Below, one piece after another: positions 36,337 through 48,786 of a stretch of 64,000 nucleotides of DNA. The translations under genes were made by a program, and so were the position numbers. Location: contig JAKSXM010000269.1 of assembly GCA_022575985.1 (NCBI GenBank), forward strand, positions 3,224,001 through 3,288,000. Direction: 5' to 3'. Source of the DNA: Anagrus nilaparvatae (taxonomy: Eukaryota > Arthropoda > Insecta > Hymenoptera > Mymaridae). The notes under the pieces were generated by a model, which searched no databases, had not been told where the DNA came from, and saw only the letters and a list, made by a program, of their open reading frames with translations. Each line of letters begins with the position of its first letter. Within the stretch, counting starts at the first letter, position 1.

Positions 36337-36470
36337 TTTAAAAAAATTTTTTTTTTAATTCTAAGGGATACATAATTTGATAAATGGCTATAAGAATTAA
36401 AGTTTTCAGGAGTTTCAATTTGCAGAAATTTTATATCAAACAATGCCATTTTTATCCACCTGATTTAACC

Positions 36471-36895
36471 TTAAGAGTTCTGCCTGGACGCCATTTTGGC
36501 GCGCTTAAGCAAACAGAGCACTGTATTTTTTCTCATCGTCCCTTTAGCTTAATTTTAATTAAAATAAAAAAATAAAATTAGAAAAATGATCTATGAAAAA
36601 TTCTGCAGATGCGATAACTCTCCCTTTTCACGGAAAATTTTCCTTAAACAGCATAATAAATAAAAGGTGGAGCAGACGATTTTTTGATACAGCATTTTCT
36701 TTTATTTGTTATGCTGTTTTAGGAAAATTTTCCGTGAAAAAGGGGAGTTATCGCATCTGCAAAATTTTTCATAGATCATTTTTCTAATTTTCTTTTTTTA
36801 TTTTAATTAAAATTAAGCTAATGGGACGGTGAGAAAGCGTCCGTTTACGGGATTGTTTTACAGTTACAAAACTGGCGTCCAGGCAGTACTCTTAA
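36471..36895. mobile_element. 425-bp foldback MITE flanked by TTAA
   Basis: TTAA-GAGTTCTGCCTGGACGCC and GGCGTCCAGGCAGTACTC-TTAA bound a palindrome that continues to a loop near 36665-36700, with blocks such as TCTGCAGATGCGATAACTC pairing with their complements. TTAA flanks suggest piggyBac-type target choice. The two ORFs inside are palindrome translations. It lies 60 bp upstream of the transposase-like pseudogene. Confidence 0.75.
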
Positions 36896-36958
36896 ATCTT
36901 TGATTTTAAAACAAAGAGAATAAAATAGTCAATTAATAATTTATTCGTATTACAGTAA

Positions 36959-39337
36959 AAAAAAAAAAAAAGAATTAATAAAGAAGATGACGTAGATGAA
37001 ATAATTTTAATTGAAAGATGTCAGCTTGATGCTACAAAACTTCCAACCATAAAAAATTTTCTGGCATACTTTCAATTTTTATGTCTTGATGACAATAACA
37101 AATGTAAAACAGTAGATCCGCCTAAGAAAGAGATAATACGAAAAATTCAAGCAGAAATTGAAACAATGTGGGAAAAATTAAATATTCCTTTACTGTCAAA
37201 GCAAGCTATTTTTTCGATTTTAGAAAATAAAGTTAATGAATTTTATAAGATCAGTCGAGCTAAGAGAAAAAAAAGAAATTCTACTTCTGTGCAAAACATA
37301 GTAGATGAATTCTTAAAAAGTACACAAAACTTGCTAATAATAGCAAAGTGCAAATGTGATTCATTAGAAGATTGCAAATGTGATAATAATTCTAAAATTC
37401 CTCAAAATGTTTTTGAATTTATTATCGATCAGAAGAATAATAGGCTTATGCATATAAATGAAGTAAACTTAGAAAATGACCCTTCAATTCCCAATGTAAA
37501 TAATGAAAATAATAGGGTAGAGAAAGATAATGAAGATAGTAATAACTGTGACAATGCTATTAACAATAAAAGAAATGATATAGACAAAGTTACTGAAGAA
37601 ACAATCGATGAATTAGGTGATCAAAATATAAACAATATAAATAACGAAGCAGCAAATAATGGAATACGAATAAATTAAAATCAAAACGTTAATAATGAAA
37701 ATGTGAATGCAGTTAATGATGACGATGACGATAACGATAATTCAGGTTTGGAAATATTATGCAGCGACCAAACTAGAATAAAGTTACCTAACTACTCTGA
37801 AGCCTGTGATAGGTGCACGATAAAAAATAGACATGCAGCTATTTTAGCAACTGGTATGCTTCTGGACGTTAGGAATTATGAAAAAGATGTAAGACAGATT
37901 CCAAAAAAAGCTTGTGTCGTTGATCCAAGTAAAATTGTAAGATCAAGGAAAGCAAAGCGAAAAAAAGAATTAAACGAATTGGAAGAATTTGATGATGAAA
38001 TTTGGGGTGTTTATTTCGACGGAAAACGGAATAAATGTTTAAGAAGAATAGATAATCCAGAAACTGGATCATTTAACTTAGAGAATATAATCATCGAGCA
38101 TTTTCCAATTTTGAAGGAACCTGGTTCTGAGTTTATTACTGTTGCTGCGGTGCGGTCTAGCAATGCGGTAACCATTACAGATGCTATACATAATAAATTA
38201 GCCGAACATACGCTTACCAAAAATATTCTACAAAATCTATTAATCGCAGGCTGCGATGGCACACCTGTAAATACGGGACATGTAGGGGGAAACATGACCT
38301 TATTGGAAAAAAAATTAGAACGTCCTTTACAAAGATCAGTATGTCTATTGCATTTCAATGAGCTTCCCTTAAGGGCTTTTATTCAACGTAAATTAGGAAA
38401 ACCTGTTGGACCTGATAATTTTTGTGGCTATTTACATAAAGATCTTAAGAATTGTTATAAAAGACCCGTAGTAGATTTTGAACCGATAATTGGTGATTTT
38501 TCGCAAATAGACATAGAGTATGACGATCTTAGCGAAGATCAAAAGTATTTACTGAATATGGCTTTAGCAGTATCTGATGGAAAAGTCAGCATAAGATTAG
38601 CTGCATTAAGACCCGGTGAGATGAACTTATCTAGATGGTTAACAACAGCTTCCCGTTTTCTTAGATAATATGTTTCTACCGTTAATCCAGATGATAATTT
38701 AAAAGAAATTGTTAAATATATAATCCAAGTTTACGTGCCTGGATGGTTTAGAATTAAACGCTACAATTTAATCTCAAAAGGTGCAGTAAATCTTTTTGAA
38801 ATAATAAAAATGACTCGATATTTGGATGAAGAAATGAAAAAAGTTGTTGAAGAATCAATAAAAATTAATGCTTTCTTCGCTCATAGCGAAAATATTTTAA
38901 TTGCAATGTTATGCGATTACGATAGAAAGATTTGAGAGAAAGCAGTTGAAATAATACTAGAAATAAGAGAAAATAGAAGAGACCTGAATCAAAATATAAG
39001 ATCTTTTGAAGTTCCTAAGAAACTAAATTTTGATTGTGAAAAATATTATGATATGATTGATTGGAAGAAAAAAGATGAAATTTATGAGCCCCCATTAACA
39101 TTAAGATTGACAAATGATGAATTAAAAGACATAATTCATGATCCACAAATCTTCAGACAAAAAATAAAATTTCCTTGTCACACACAAAGTGTTGAGAGGG
39201 TTATAAAAGCAGTAACTGATGTCTGTAATGAAGTTAGAGATGATAACGAAATTGAAGGTTATTTAAGAAATATGTTTCAAAATAGAAAGAAGGTTAAGGT
39301 TTTTAACACCAAAAAAGATTATAATTTAAGTGATTAA
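36959..39337 (+). pseudogene. Transposase-like gene with three in-frame stops
   Basis: One reading frame runs about 793 codons, interrupted by TAA (37676-37678), TAA (38666-38668) and TGA (38933-38935), with no frameshift. An acidic, Asn-rich linker (about 37450-37740) separates an N-terminal part with paired cysteines (KCKCDSLEDCKC) from the core. The core has GCDGTPVNTG (about 38250), then CLLHFNELPLRAF (about 38341). Asp-x-Thr followed by Cys-x2-His is the layout of the C/DxxH group of DDE transposases, and I recall similar proteins repeated in arthropod and Hydra genomes. The superfamily is not certain. A TTACAG acceptor lies at 36950-36955, but an in-frame TAA follows it directly, so an upstream exon is unproven. 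No TIRs were found. Confidence 0.7.
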
Positions 39338-40971
39338 GGTAGATAATGATTTTTGACATATTAATGCTGTTTACATAAAAATTTATAAACATTATTAGAT
39401 TTCAGTGCTTACGCTCTTAAGTTTAGCTTTTAAAAAGTTTTTTAAAATATAGTACTTTTTAAAAAAATTTGTTATTTTAAAAGAATATTTTACAAATTTT
39501 AAGAAAAATAATATTAATATTAATTGTTAATTAAGTAACCAATTTGTAAATAATAATTATATTAAGCATTTCCATATGCAAATATTGGGTACATTATATA
39601 TTTATATTATAAATATACTAGGTTCCATAAAAAGTTTGTTCTGCTAAATGTACTTGCTATAAAAGCGATTGCTAATCGCATTTGGTATTATAAATGTTTT
39701 TAAAAGCAGGTTCAAAATGTTTTTTTTATTTATAAATAAAATAATAATGATCTCTAAAAATTGAAATTTTCTAATAATTTTCTACTTGTATAGAAATATA
39801 TAGCATATAAAAAAAAGCGTAAAAATTCTAGTCTTGGTAATTAATATCTGGCTGGTAAATTTACTATATTATAATGTAATGTTTAAATAATTATTTTAAC
39901 TTCCGAATAGTAAATGTCCTAAATACTGAATAGTAAATAAGTAAAACTACCTAAAAAAAATGAAAACTAAACAAAATGTTACATAAAATGTTACATATTC
40001 CAAAGTCATCTTCTTATAACGCAATTCTTGTTTCTTTTTTTTTTTTATTAAAGTATAATTTTTATTTAATATATATTTTTTTTATTTTTAAATATATTCG
40101 CTAATCCATTAAAAAAATTACAAAAAGTACTTATACTTATTTTGGAAAAATAACGGCAGCAACAAACTACGCTGTAATGATATAAAAAAAAGAAACAGGA
40201 ACTTGAGCTATAGCTATTTCATCTTGTGACTCTTATACTTAAAATCTGTAGAATAGTTCTGGGTATTAAATTAAAAAATGATAATAAAAATATATAAGGT
40301 ACCGTTTTTAAATTTACATAATTCTATTTTTTGTTTATTCAAATATGAAATTAGGCGAAAAAATATAATTTTTACTTTTCTAAAGATTGTTTGGTTAATT
40401 TAAATAATTGTTTGAAGTTTCAAGCATTTGCTTGAACTGTTTTAATTATTAGCAAAGCAATTAAAACATATAGAGCTATATGTTATTTCATAGAGTTTTT
40501 ATATATTTTTTGTAAGTATATTTCTGTCAAAAAATAAAGAAACTTTATTATTTTTTTTTTATATAATACCTTATTTTTAAACCCAGTTCCAGTTTTATGA
40601 TATTTAATACAGTCCAAACAGAAATTTAATGTTATATATTTACATTTACTTAGCAAAATAATAATTAATTAAATAAATAAAACACTTTTATCGTAAAGAT
40701 ATTTTTAAATTTATTATAATCTATTCAAAATACATAAAAATTTGCCTTATACATTGAAAATTTTATTTTTTAAATATACTGTTCCTACGATTTTGGTATT
40801 AACTTATTAAACTTCTTAAGGTAAGTCATTTTTTTCTGGTGTTTTTAGGATAATGTTTTCTTCATTATCATCCTTGGAAGATAATTGTGCATCTACAGTA
40901 ATTGCAAAATAAAAATATAATACAATAAAACCAGTATTTTAAATTTATAGTATAGATACGTTGTTAAAGTC
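39338..40971. other. AT-rich spacer
   Basis: Downstream of the transposase-like pseudogene. No gene, array or foldback seen. Confidence 0.5.
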
Positions 40972-41165
40972 AGCGTTTCAAATTTCAGGGGGCGTTCAAA
41001 AAAACGTTACGCCCTTTTTTATGAAATTTCGGGTACCCCAGTACCCAGAGTAAAGATTATTTACAAAATTTTCCGAAGACTTTTAACGGACCGTAACATT
41101 CAAAAGACTCACCAATCTACCCTAATAGCGTAACGTAGTTTTTAATCCCCCCTCAATCAAACGCT
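40972..41165. mobile_element. Small MITE, about 194 bp
   Basis: AGCGTTTCAA with a following GGGGGCGTTCAAAAAAACG is mirrored imperfectly by TAGCGTAACGTAGTTTTTAA and CCCCCCTCAATCAAACGCT. TIRs are about 45 bp with several mismatches. No ORF. Confidence 0.55.
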
Positions 41166-42167
41166 TAACTTTTAATAATATAAAAAATTTTTATTTATAA
41201 GTTTTAAATTTAATGCAACGAGTAATGTGAATTAATGAGAGAAAATTTATTTGAGATTTGATACAAGCCTTGAATAGTAATATGGATATCATTACATGGG
41301 CATTTTTAGACCAAGCGACCCATTCATAAATTAAAAATCTTTTAAAAATATTGGCTTAAAAAAAAGGCCTCTATATGGTTCAAGTATCGATTTTAAACAT
41401 ACATTTATGTATTTAAAAAATATTGATGGTAAATTAAAGGTTATACATATTTTATTTATATATTTGTATCATACATTTCGTTATTATTATCATTATTACG
41501 TGGAATTTTATTTTAATGATTTTTAAGTATTAGGAGGGTTTGTATGTGAAAACGAAAATTTTTATTCAATAGCAAACTTTATTTAACGCACTCCATTAAA
41601 CGTAAAAAAATGTATTTTCTAAGTTTTTTAAAAACCATCCATATTGACCGATAAGAGATGCAGTAAAATTTTTACATGCAAAAAAAGATATTTCATGAAT
41701 TTTTTATTATTAATTTCTAACATGTAATTCTCGTTTTACCCTTTAAAGAGCAGGGGGTTAAAAAGTGGAGTGGACGAGTACTTTTTCGTTTATAAAAATT
41801 AATGTATATTATTTTATTAAACATTATTTTTGACCGTTTGCTGATAATTACATAACTTTAAATAATTTTCATAGTGGGTAAATAGAGCAAGTTTAAGTCA
41901 TTAAGTTTTAAATACGAATTTTACAATTTCAAATTAAAAGAAAGCAAGCTTATGATCTTTACGTATATATTATTTTAATATAATTATTAAATATACCATT
42001 TTTCATATTCTGCTTTTTGTTTAATAACCTTCTTAAATTAGATGTTTTCTTTGTTTCCGGAGTATTCGGTATATAATTTTGTATGTCATCCTCGGAAAAT
42101 AAATTGTCATCTAAGAATATTAAAAAAAATATATTATTAAGTATCCGGAATGAAAATCAAAAAAGGT
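41166..42167. other. AT-rich spacer
   Basis: No gene or repeat that I can support. Confidence 0.45.
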
Positions 42168-44075
42168 TTATCACGCGCTGCTTTATAGTCAGTAACAACG
42201 TGACAGTATATGTTGCAGTCTATTTCTTGAATTTCGTAACTTTGTAAAAAGACTAGGTTTCTTATGAAGAGACGATTACGGATTAGGCACTTTATCTTTT
42301 TGATTAAAATTACCATAAAAATAACGAAAGTACTATTCATTTTGTAGCGAGCGAAAAAGGATTAAAAAAGTACAAAACTACTACGCGTTTTAGAGTTTTG
42401 AAAATTTATCGTTTCAAAACTACTACGCGTTTTAGAGTTTTGAAAATTTATCGTTTCATGCCTCATTCAATATCATATGTGTCATATATCGGTTTTGATA
42501 ACTGTATCTAAGGTGCCCAATATCGTAGGCAAAGTAGTAGATTTTCGAAATGATCTTTATCAAATTCCAATAATTGCGAAATGAAATACAGTTAACAGAA
42601 ACCGTAATAAATGAGCCTCTTCAAAAAGAACGTATTTCTTTGCAAGAAACAGCTGCGAAAATTTCTGTTTTCGGTGCCTACGGTGTTAGGAAATTCAATT
42701 GCGCAGCTTGAAAAAATAAATGTAAAACCTTAAAATGTTTATATTTTATATATTTCACTTTTATGCAATTCACGATGTCATAGCAAATCAACATGCTAAA
42801 ACAAAAACTTAGTTAATTTTTTATATTTATATAAGAGTCTTTCTTTGCCAAAACAGCAATGGTGGGCAGGTCGGGTCATCGGATCGGCCTCAAATTTTTC
42901 CCATATTTTTATAACATAAATATAGGAAAATCCTGAAATTTTCAGCCTTCTAGGTCTTAAACAGCCAGAGTTTTGACCAATCAAACTCATTAGGCGGCTC
43001 TCGACCAGCGTTAGTGCTTTTCGGGAAAATGGTTATAAGCTTGAAAAAAAATTCTGAAAGAGTATCTATGTTGGGAAACCTTCAGTAAGTCCATTTCTGC
43101 CATTAGTTTTTTGGAAAACCCCCGAGAAATTCCGGAAAATTGGAAAATGCGTTTTAAGAAAAATTGCAATATCTCATTTGCCGACATTTTTTTTTGAAAA
43201 TTTTTTTCAGCCGAAATCCCATTGATCTGTCCGAGAAAAAATTTTGGTTTCGGCCATTAAGGTCAATTTTAGCCTGTTTTAGAATAATTTCACATTTTTA
43301 ATATTCCTTTATTTAATTTTCCATAAGGGGATAAAAGGGGTTGAAAAAAATTTTCAAAAAAAAATTTTCAAAAAAAAAATGGCGGCAAATGAGATATTGC
43401 GATTTTTCTTAAAACGCATTTTCCAATTTTCCGGAATTTCCCGGGGTTTTTCCGAAAAACTAATGGCAGAAATGGATTTACTGAAGGTTTCCCAACATAG
43501 ATACTCTTTCAGAATTTTTTTTCAAGCTTATATTTATGATTTTTAACCATTTTCCCGAAAAGCACTAACGCTGGTCGAGAGCCGCCTAATGATTTTGATT
43601 GGCCATAACTCTGGTTGTTTAAGACCTAGAAGGCTGAAAATTTCAGGATTTTCCTATCTTTATATTATAAAAACATGGGAAAAATTTGAGGGTGATCCGA
43701 TAACCCGACCTGCCCACCATTGCTGTTTTGGCAAAGAAAGACTCATAACTATTATGCAACATTTATAATATGCAATAAAAATATGTACCTATGATATATA
43801 TGAGATTGAATAAGGCATAAAATGATAAATTTTTAAAACTCTAAAACGCCTAGTACTTTTGTATTTTGTTTAATCATCTAAAATATTCTTTTTCTCTCGC
43901 TACAAAATGACTAGTACTTTCGGTTTTTTATGGTAATTTTTAATCTAAAATGTAGAGAGTAAAAAGCCTAGCCTTTTTATAAAGTGACGAAATTCAAGAA
44001 AACTACTGCGACGTATATATTTTTTGGTGGTACTACCCTGACCGATAAAAGCAGTGCGTGGTACCCCTTGCTGCC
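42168..44075. mobile_element. Outer, older foldback element
   Basis: Left arm about 42168-42478, right arm about 43787-44075. Pairing blocks include CTTGAATTTCGT, ATTTTGTAGCGAG, AACGAAAGTACTA and CTAAAACGC against their complements. Divergence is moderate. A 42-bp unit with ACTACTACGCGTTTTAGAG is tandemly duplicated in the left arm only (42374 and 42416). A younger foldback sits in the middle. Confidence 0.6.
42835..43744. mobile_element. Inner, younger 910-bp foldback
   Basis: Ends GAGTCTTTCTTTGCCAAAAC and its exact complement. Flanked by the direct repeat ATAA (42831-42834 and 43745-43748), a likely 4-bp target duplication. Arms of about 370 bp are nearly identical (for example GCGGCTCTCGACCAGCGTTA) and the loop is about 150 bp. 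No ORF inside carries a domain. Confidence 0.8.
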
Positions 44076-45089
44076 TGTGATATCTGTCCAGGCTACGATA
44101 AAAATAACATATTCTGCTAAAAATATTAATTATAGAGAGCAGCGAAATAAATCACTTACAATTTAGATAATTTTTATGGTTAAAATTTTTTGCTAAAGTT
44201 ATAAAAATAACTTGATTAACCATATAATGAGTAATTTAATACCTGGAATTGCTGTAGTAATATTTTTACTCAGAGACTGCAAAGTGAACTGTTCTTGTGC
44301 TTTAACTTTTGAATATTTGCTTTTTTTGTTTGTATCTTGTATTCTGAAATTAAGTATTTAAGATTAAACTTAAATTTTAAAGCTTTCAAAGTTTAGACTT
44401 AATTTATTATTATTATGATTTTGATATCAAAATAGAGTACACCCTTTAAACATATGTCAAATAAGAATAAGAAATAAGAAGGTTCACAATATGCCCGTGA
44501 TTTACTGGAGTATTGGTACTGGCAGTAAATTTTATAACTTACTCTTTTTTTTATATAGGTAATAGTATTAGTTTGAAATTTAAGGTCACTGTTTTTTTCG
44601 TTTTGTACATACTTCCGAATTTGTTTTCGTATATATATTCTTATTTTATATACTTACTTTATATATATTCTAATTTAATGAAATTATTAATAAAATTTGA
44701 TAAGTCAAACAAATTTTTTGTCTTATAATTAATCAGTATCATTCAAAAATGTATTTTAAATGTAAAAGAAATTAAACAAAAATTTTTTTTCTTAGAAAAT
44801 TATTTTTTTTTTTTAAATTATTTGATTTGATGCCTGGTTCCGCGGAACCATGCGTTACCTCGTTTCGGGCGTAACATACATATTCTTACTTCAAACCTGG
44901 TACCAAAATTTATTAAATTTATTTTTAAAAAAATTGTTGCTTTTATTTTTAAATATTCAAAATAAAATACATTTAGTAAATATTTTCTTTTAGCAAGTAT
45001 ACATTACACACCCCTATGAAAAGGTTTATTTAAATTGTGCATTCCCGAACTTTTTTAGTTTTATCAAAAAAATAATTAAAAAATACAGT
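44076..45089. other. AT-rich spacer
   Basis: No gene seen. A perfect 14-bp palindrome GGTTCCGCGGAACC lies at 44836-44849. Confidence 0.45.
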
Positions 45090-45442
45090 GTAAAAAGTAA
45101 CTTTCTAAGATTCACAAAAAAATAGAATATTTTTTAAAAATTACTAATTTTTCGAAAAAAATGGTAAAACTAAATTAGTACATTAACTACAAATTTGAGT
45201 ATTTCCAATTTTTTTTTGTAAATTCACGAGAAAAATTGATAATTTACAATTTTTTTTCGAAAATTTACAAAAGATATTTGCTAATTTACAAATTTTTTCA
45301 TAAATTCACAAGAAGAAATCGAGAATTCTCGAATTTGTTGTTAATATACTAAATTTAATAAATTTAAGATTATTTTCGAAAATTTACTAATTTTTAGAAA
45401 ATATTCTATTTTTTTTATGACTATTAGAAAGTTACTTTTTAC
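45090..45442. mobile_element. 353-bp imperfect foldback
   Basis: GTAAAAAGTAACTTTCTA at 45090 is the exact complement of the sequence ending at 45442. Inner blocks such as AGAATATTTT pair too, with more mismatches. Very AT-rich interior. Confidence 0.55.
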
Positions 45443-45579
45443 AGTTTATTTAAAGTAAGTATAAGGATCGAATTGTATACTGAAATCAAAAATCGTAAGC
45501 AGAAGCAAAAATAGAACTATAGCACATATGGTATAAGCGAACGTTTAAAATAAATGGGTTTTGCTAAGAAAATTTAATT

Positions 45580-46256
45580 TTTAAAAATGAGAGCAATCCA
45601 ATGTATCCTTATGGAGATATTTTGTCAAAAAGGAGTCAATTTTTACTTGGTATAACGTATAGCTTCGCTCTATAATTACAAGTAGTAGTAATTTTAAAGT
45701 GTTAAATAAATACATATATATATTCAGTTATTAATAAATTAATCTTTTTTCCTAGTAGTCAAGCAATGTTAAATGCATCCAAAAATTTTATCAGAATGAG
45801 AATGGATATACCTCAGTGAAAGTGAAGGTTTCATCCATCTTTGGGTAGCCATTTTTGAATAATGAACGCTGTATCATAAAAAATTGGCAAAAAATTTGCA
45901 AGATATGCAAATTCTTGAAAACAATTGCTAATTGTGCCTATTTTTGGTACCCCAGTAAGGTTTTTGGGGTCGCTGATCACGATTTTGAAGACAAATTTTT
46001 AAAAATCAAAATGGTGGACTCAAAATGGCGTATTCCTAACCTCAGAAACGGTGATTTTTGTTTTTTTAAGCATTTTTACGTTATCTAGTAAGTTTTTCGT
46101 ACTAGTTGTCACGATTCAAAAATCATATTATTATTAGATTATATTATCATTATAGAGCGAAGCTCTACCTTAATGGATGCAAAAATCGACACCTTGTGGG
46201 CACGATATCTCAACAACGATCCATCGGATTACTTTTACTTTTAAAAAATATGTTTC
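45580..46256. repeat. Imperfect inverted repeat around a tandem motif
   Basis: ATAGCTTCGCTCTATAAT near 45659 pairs with ATTATAGAGCGAAGCT near 46150. Flanking sequence also pairs with mismatches. The loop holds a GTAAGGTTTTTGGGGTCGCT unit related to 33930-34270 and 14140. Confidence 0.5.
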
Positions 46257-47634
46257 TTTTATCTAGTTGATGGAACCTATAGTTTTTGGGCTCAATCCGC
46301 TATTTTTAAAAGAATGTTTATTCTTGTATTTTCGCTTCACAGAGGTGAAAAACCTTATAAATGTCAACTGCGCAATAAATTTCGTAGCTTTTTTATAAAA
46401 TTTGCATCGATAAAATACAATAGAAATGCAAAATAACACAAGATGATACTTTACTTTTAAGCACGATCACCCTATGTATGCAATAAATAGATAAAATCGT
46501 GCTTTATAAGTTTTTCAGGTCAAAAAACAAAAAAGTTTCTAAATTGTCCAATTCGTGTAGGGTCTCCAGGTCATTCCAATGCCTGCACATGCTTTTATTG
46601 ACTTGGTGTGTGTAGGGATGAATGTTCGATGAATGTTCCTCAAAATTTTAGAGCCTACTCGATGAAACAAAAATCCCTTAGACCAAATTTTTTGAAATCA
46701 GATCTAGTTCCAGGGTTTTCAATTTCAAGTGATTTCATTCAGTCCTTGCAGAGAAATGTCCAAAAAACTGATTGCAGATATCAAAAAAAATTATGAAAAA
46801 AATGATAAAGATGGTGAAAAATAAATTGGTTTTTAATTTAATACATCCAAAATATGGTTAATGACCTATAATAACTAAATTAATTAAAATTTATTTTTTA
46901 GGCATGATCACCCTATGATTTTATTTATGTATGCAATACTATATTACAATAATCATAAAATCATGTATGCAATATTATTTTAAATAAAATCGTGCCTTAA
47001 ATGATCATTAGGTTAGAAGACAAAAAAGTCTTTAAATTTTCCAATTTATGGAGGAATTTGATCCCCAGGTTTATTCCGATGCCTCGACATGCTTATATTG
47101 CCTTGGAAGATGATAATAAATAATAGTTTTCAATTTATGAGAGTGTGGATCCCATCAACGCTATTAAAGAGAAAATACTCAATAAATATGTGATCGTGCC
47201 CCTTGGTTAAAAATGTACTAATTATATTAATAAATAAATTTTTATAATAATTTGCTTAACTCTACCGAGTTTTAACAACATAGTATTAATGTATATTAAT
47301 TACTATTATTCGTTAATTTTTTTGAAAACAATTAATAAAGAATAACTAGTAATTTATTAGAAATATGCATAAGAAATATTTAAAAATAATTTTTTATTTA
47401 AATTTATTTGTGAACATAGCTGTTGATTAAATGTAATTTAAAAATTTTTGAAGGTTAATTTTGATTAACTGTTTATTAAACCTGAAAATAAATAAATAAG
47501 TGTTTATATAAATAAAAACGTTAAAATAAATAAATAAAAGTCATTGAAAAAAACATTATTAAATAAATATTTAGAAAAATAATTTATAAACAATTATATG
47601 TTACTTATTTTATAATAATCAAATTTATTTTGAA
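46257..47634. repeat. Spacer with a 445-bp-spaced duplication
   Basis: Two copies (about 46452-46612 and 46897-47106) share GATCACCCTAT, AATAAAATCGTGC and CCGATGCCT(G/C)-type blocks, and a third partial GTGATCGTGCCCC lies near 47192. No gene is supported; the 62-codon ORF at 46608 falls in this repeat. Confidence 0.45.
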
Positions 47635-48329
47635 ATGGTTTATATAGATGATGTACTATCAAATTATATCGGTTTTCCGTGGGAAAAAGAAGTTTACAGT
47701 GGTTTACTAATTTATGCTTATAAATTTAAAGAAAGCTGGGACTTGAAAATAAGTAATTCTGATCCTAGTGTAATAAGTATTAATTGGAAGAATATGGAAA
47801 AAAAAAATATATTTTACCAAAAGTTATATAACAACCAAAATTTAAAAAGAAACCATGAACTTTTAGAATCTTTTATTAATAGATATTATCAAATTTTTTT
47901 AATGGATTATCTGAAATTCTCAAGTAAGATATTTCTTGCAAAATTAATAATTTATAATTATTCCATAAATAAATTATTTTAGAGAAAGGTACCAAGTCTT
48001 TTAAATCTCTTTGTCCTCCAGGACTGAAAATTCTACAGTACAACATACAAAATTTTTCAAAATATTTATTTAAAATATTAGAAACAGAAATTAAAAATAA
48101 TAGAAGTGATTTGCAGTTATACATAAAAAATTATGTTTCGGATGGTCCTAATGTGCATAATAATAAGATCCCAAAGCAATACATAAAATTAATTTTTGAG
48201 GAATATAAATTTATTAAAAATTTCAAAAACTTATCTGATAAAAAGAAAGAAATGTATATTAGCAGGTACTTAATTTTTTCATCAACGTTAAAACAATTAA
48301 TTTTAATTAATTATTTATTTACAAATTGA
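47635..48329 (+). CDS. Orphan two-exon gene, about 211 aa
   Basis: Exon 1 is 47635-47923 (ATG start). Exon 2 is 47983-48329 (TGA stop). The 59-nt intron has a GTAAGA donor at 47924 and a TTATTTTAG acceptor ending at 47982. Splicing joins phase 1 to phase 1 and opens a frame that reads through to 48329, while unspliced exon 1 stops at 47982. The product is Lys/Asn/Tyr-rich, with no signal peptide, membrane segment or domain I recognise. Exon 2 contains SLCPPGLKILQYNI and a Lys-rich helical stretch. An alternative donor at 48266 (GTACTT) could splice onward, but I found no acceptor with matching phase. Function unknown. It lies 457 bp upstream of the PHD gene on the same strand. Confidence 0.55.
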
Positions 48330-48786
48330 AACCAAAGCAATTGGTCAAAAAATAGACCATTTCATGAATTGGTCAATTACACGTTTGGGGTTTAACATAT
48401 ATATTATTCAAAAATCATAAGATCTTTACGTTAATAAACGTTTGGACATGAGTGTGTTTTAGCTGACATTTAAATTCAACTGAAATTTGAGTTAACCGGA
48501 TTCGATGTAAACGTTTCCTAGTTTTTAAAATTTAATTATTTTTTGTTGGTATTTAGAATGTTAGATCTTCACTTAGCTTACTTGTTTAAAATAGAATGGT
48601 TTAAAAATAAGACAAACTTTAACTTAAATACTTTTGTAACCGTTAGTGTAAAAATAAATATTTATAAAAATTTTTTAATTCTGATTTATTTATGTTTTTA
48701 TTATAAGTAACTGTTATAATTTATTATAGGATTTCATCTCAGTTAATTAACAAAAAAAATATTTTCTGCTAACATTTGATGATATC
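48330..48786. other. Intergenic or upstream region of the PHD gene
   Basis: AT-rich. GGTCAAAAAATAGACCATTT at 48345 is a small hairpin. No promoter motif is clear enough to call. Confidence 0.35.

Noticed and set aside
48266..48786. Joining the orphan gene at 47635 to the PHD gene through the GTACTT donor at 48266
   Set aside because: The donor ends in phase 2, and both candidate acceptors before 48787 lead to in-frame stops.
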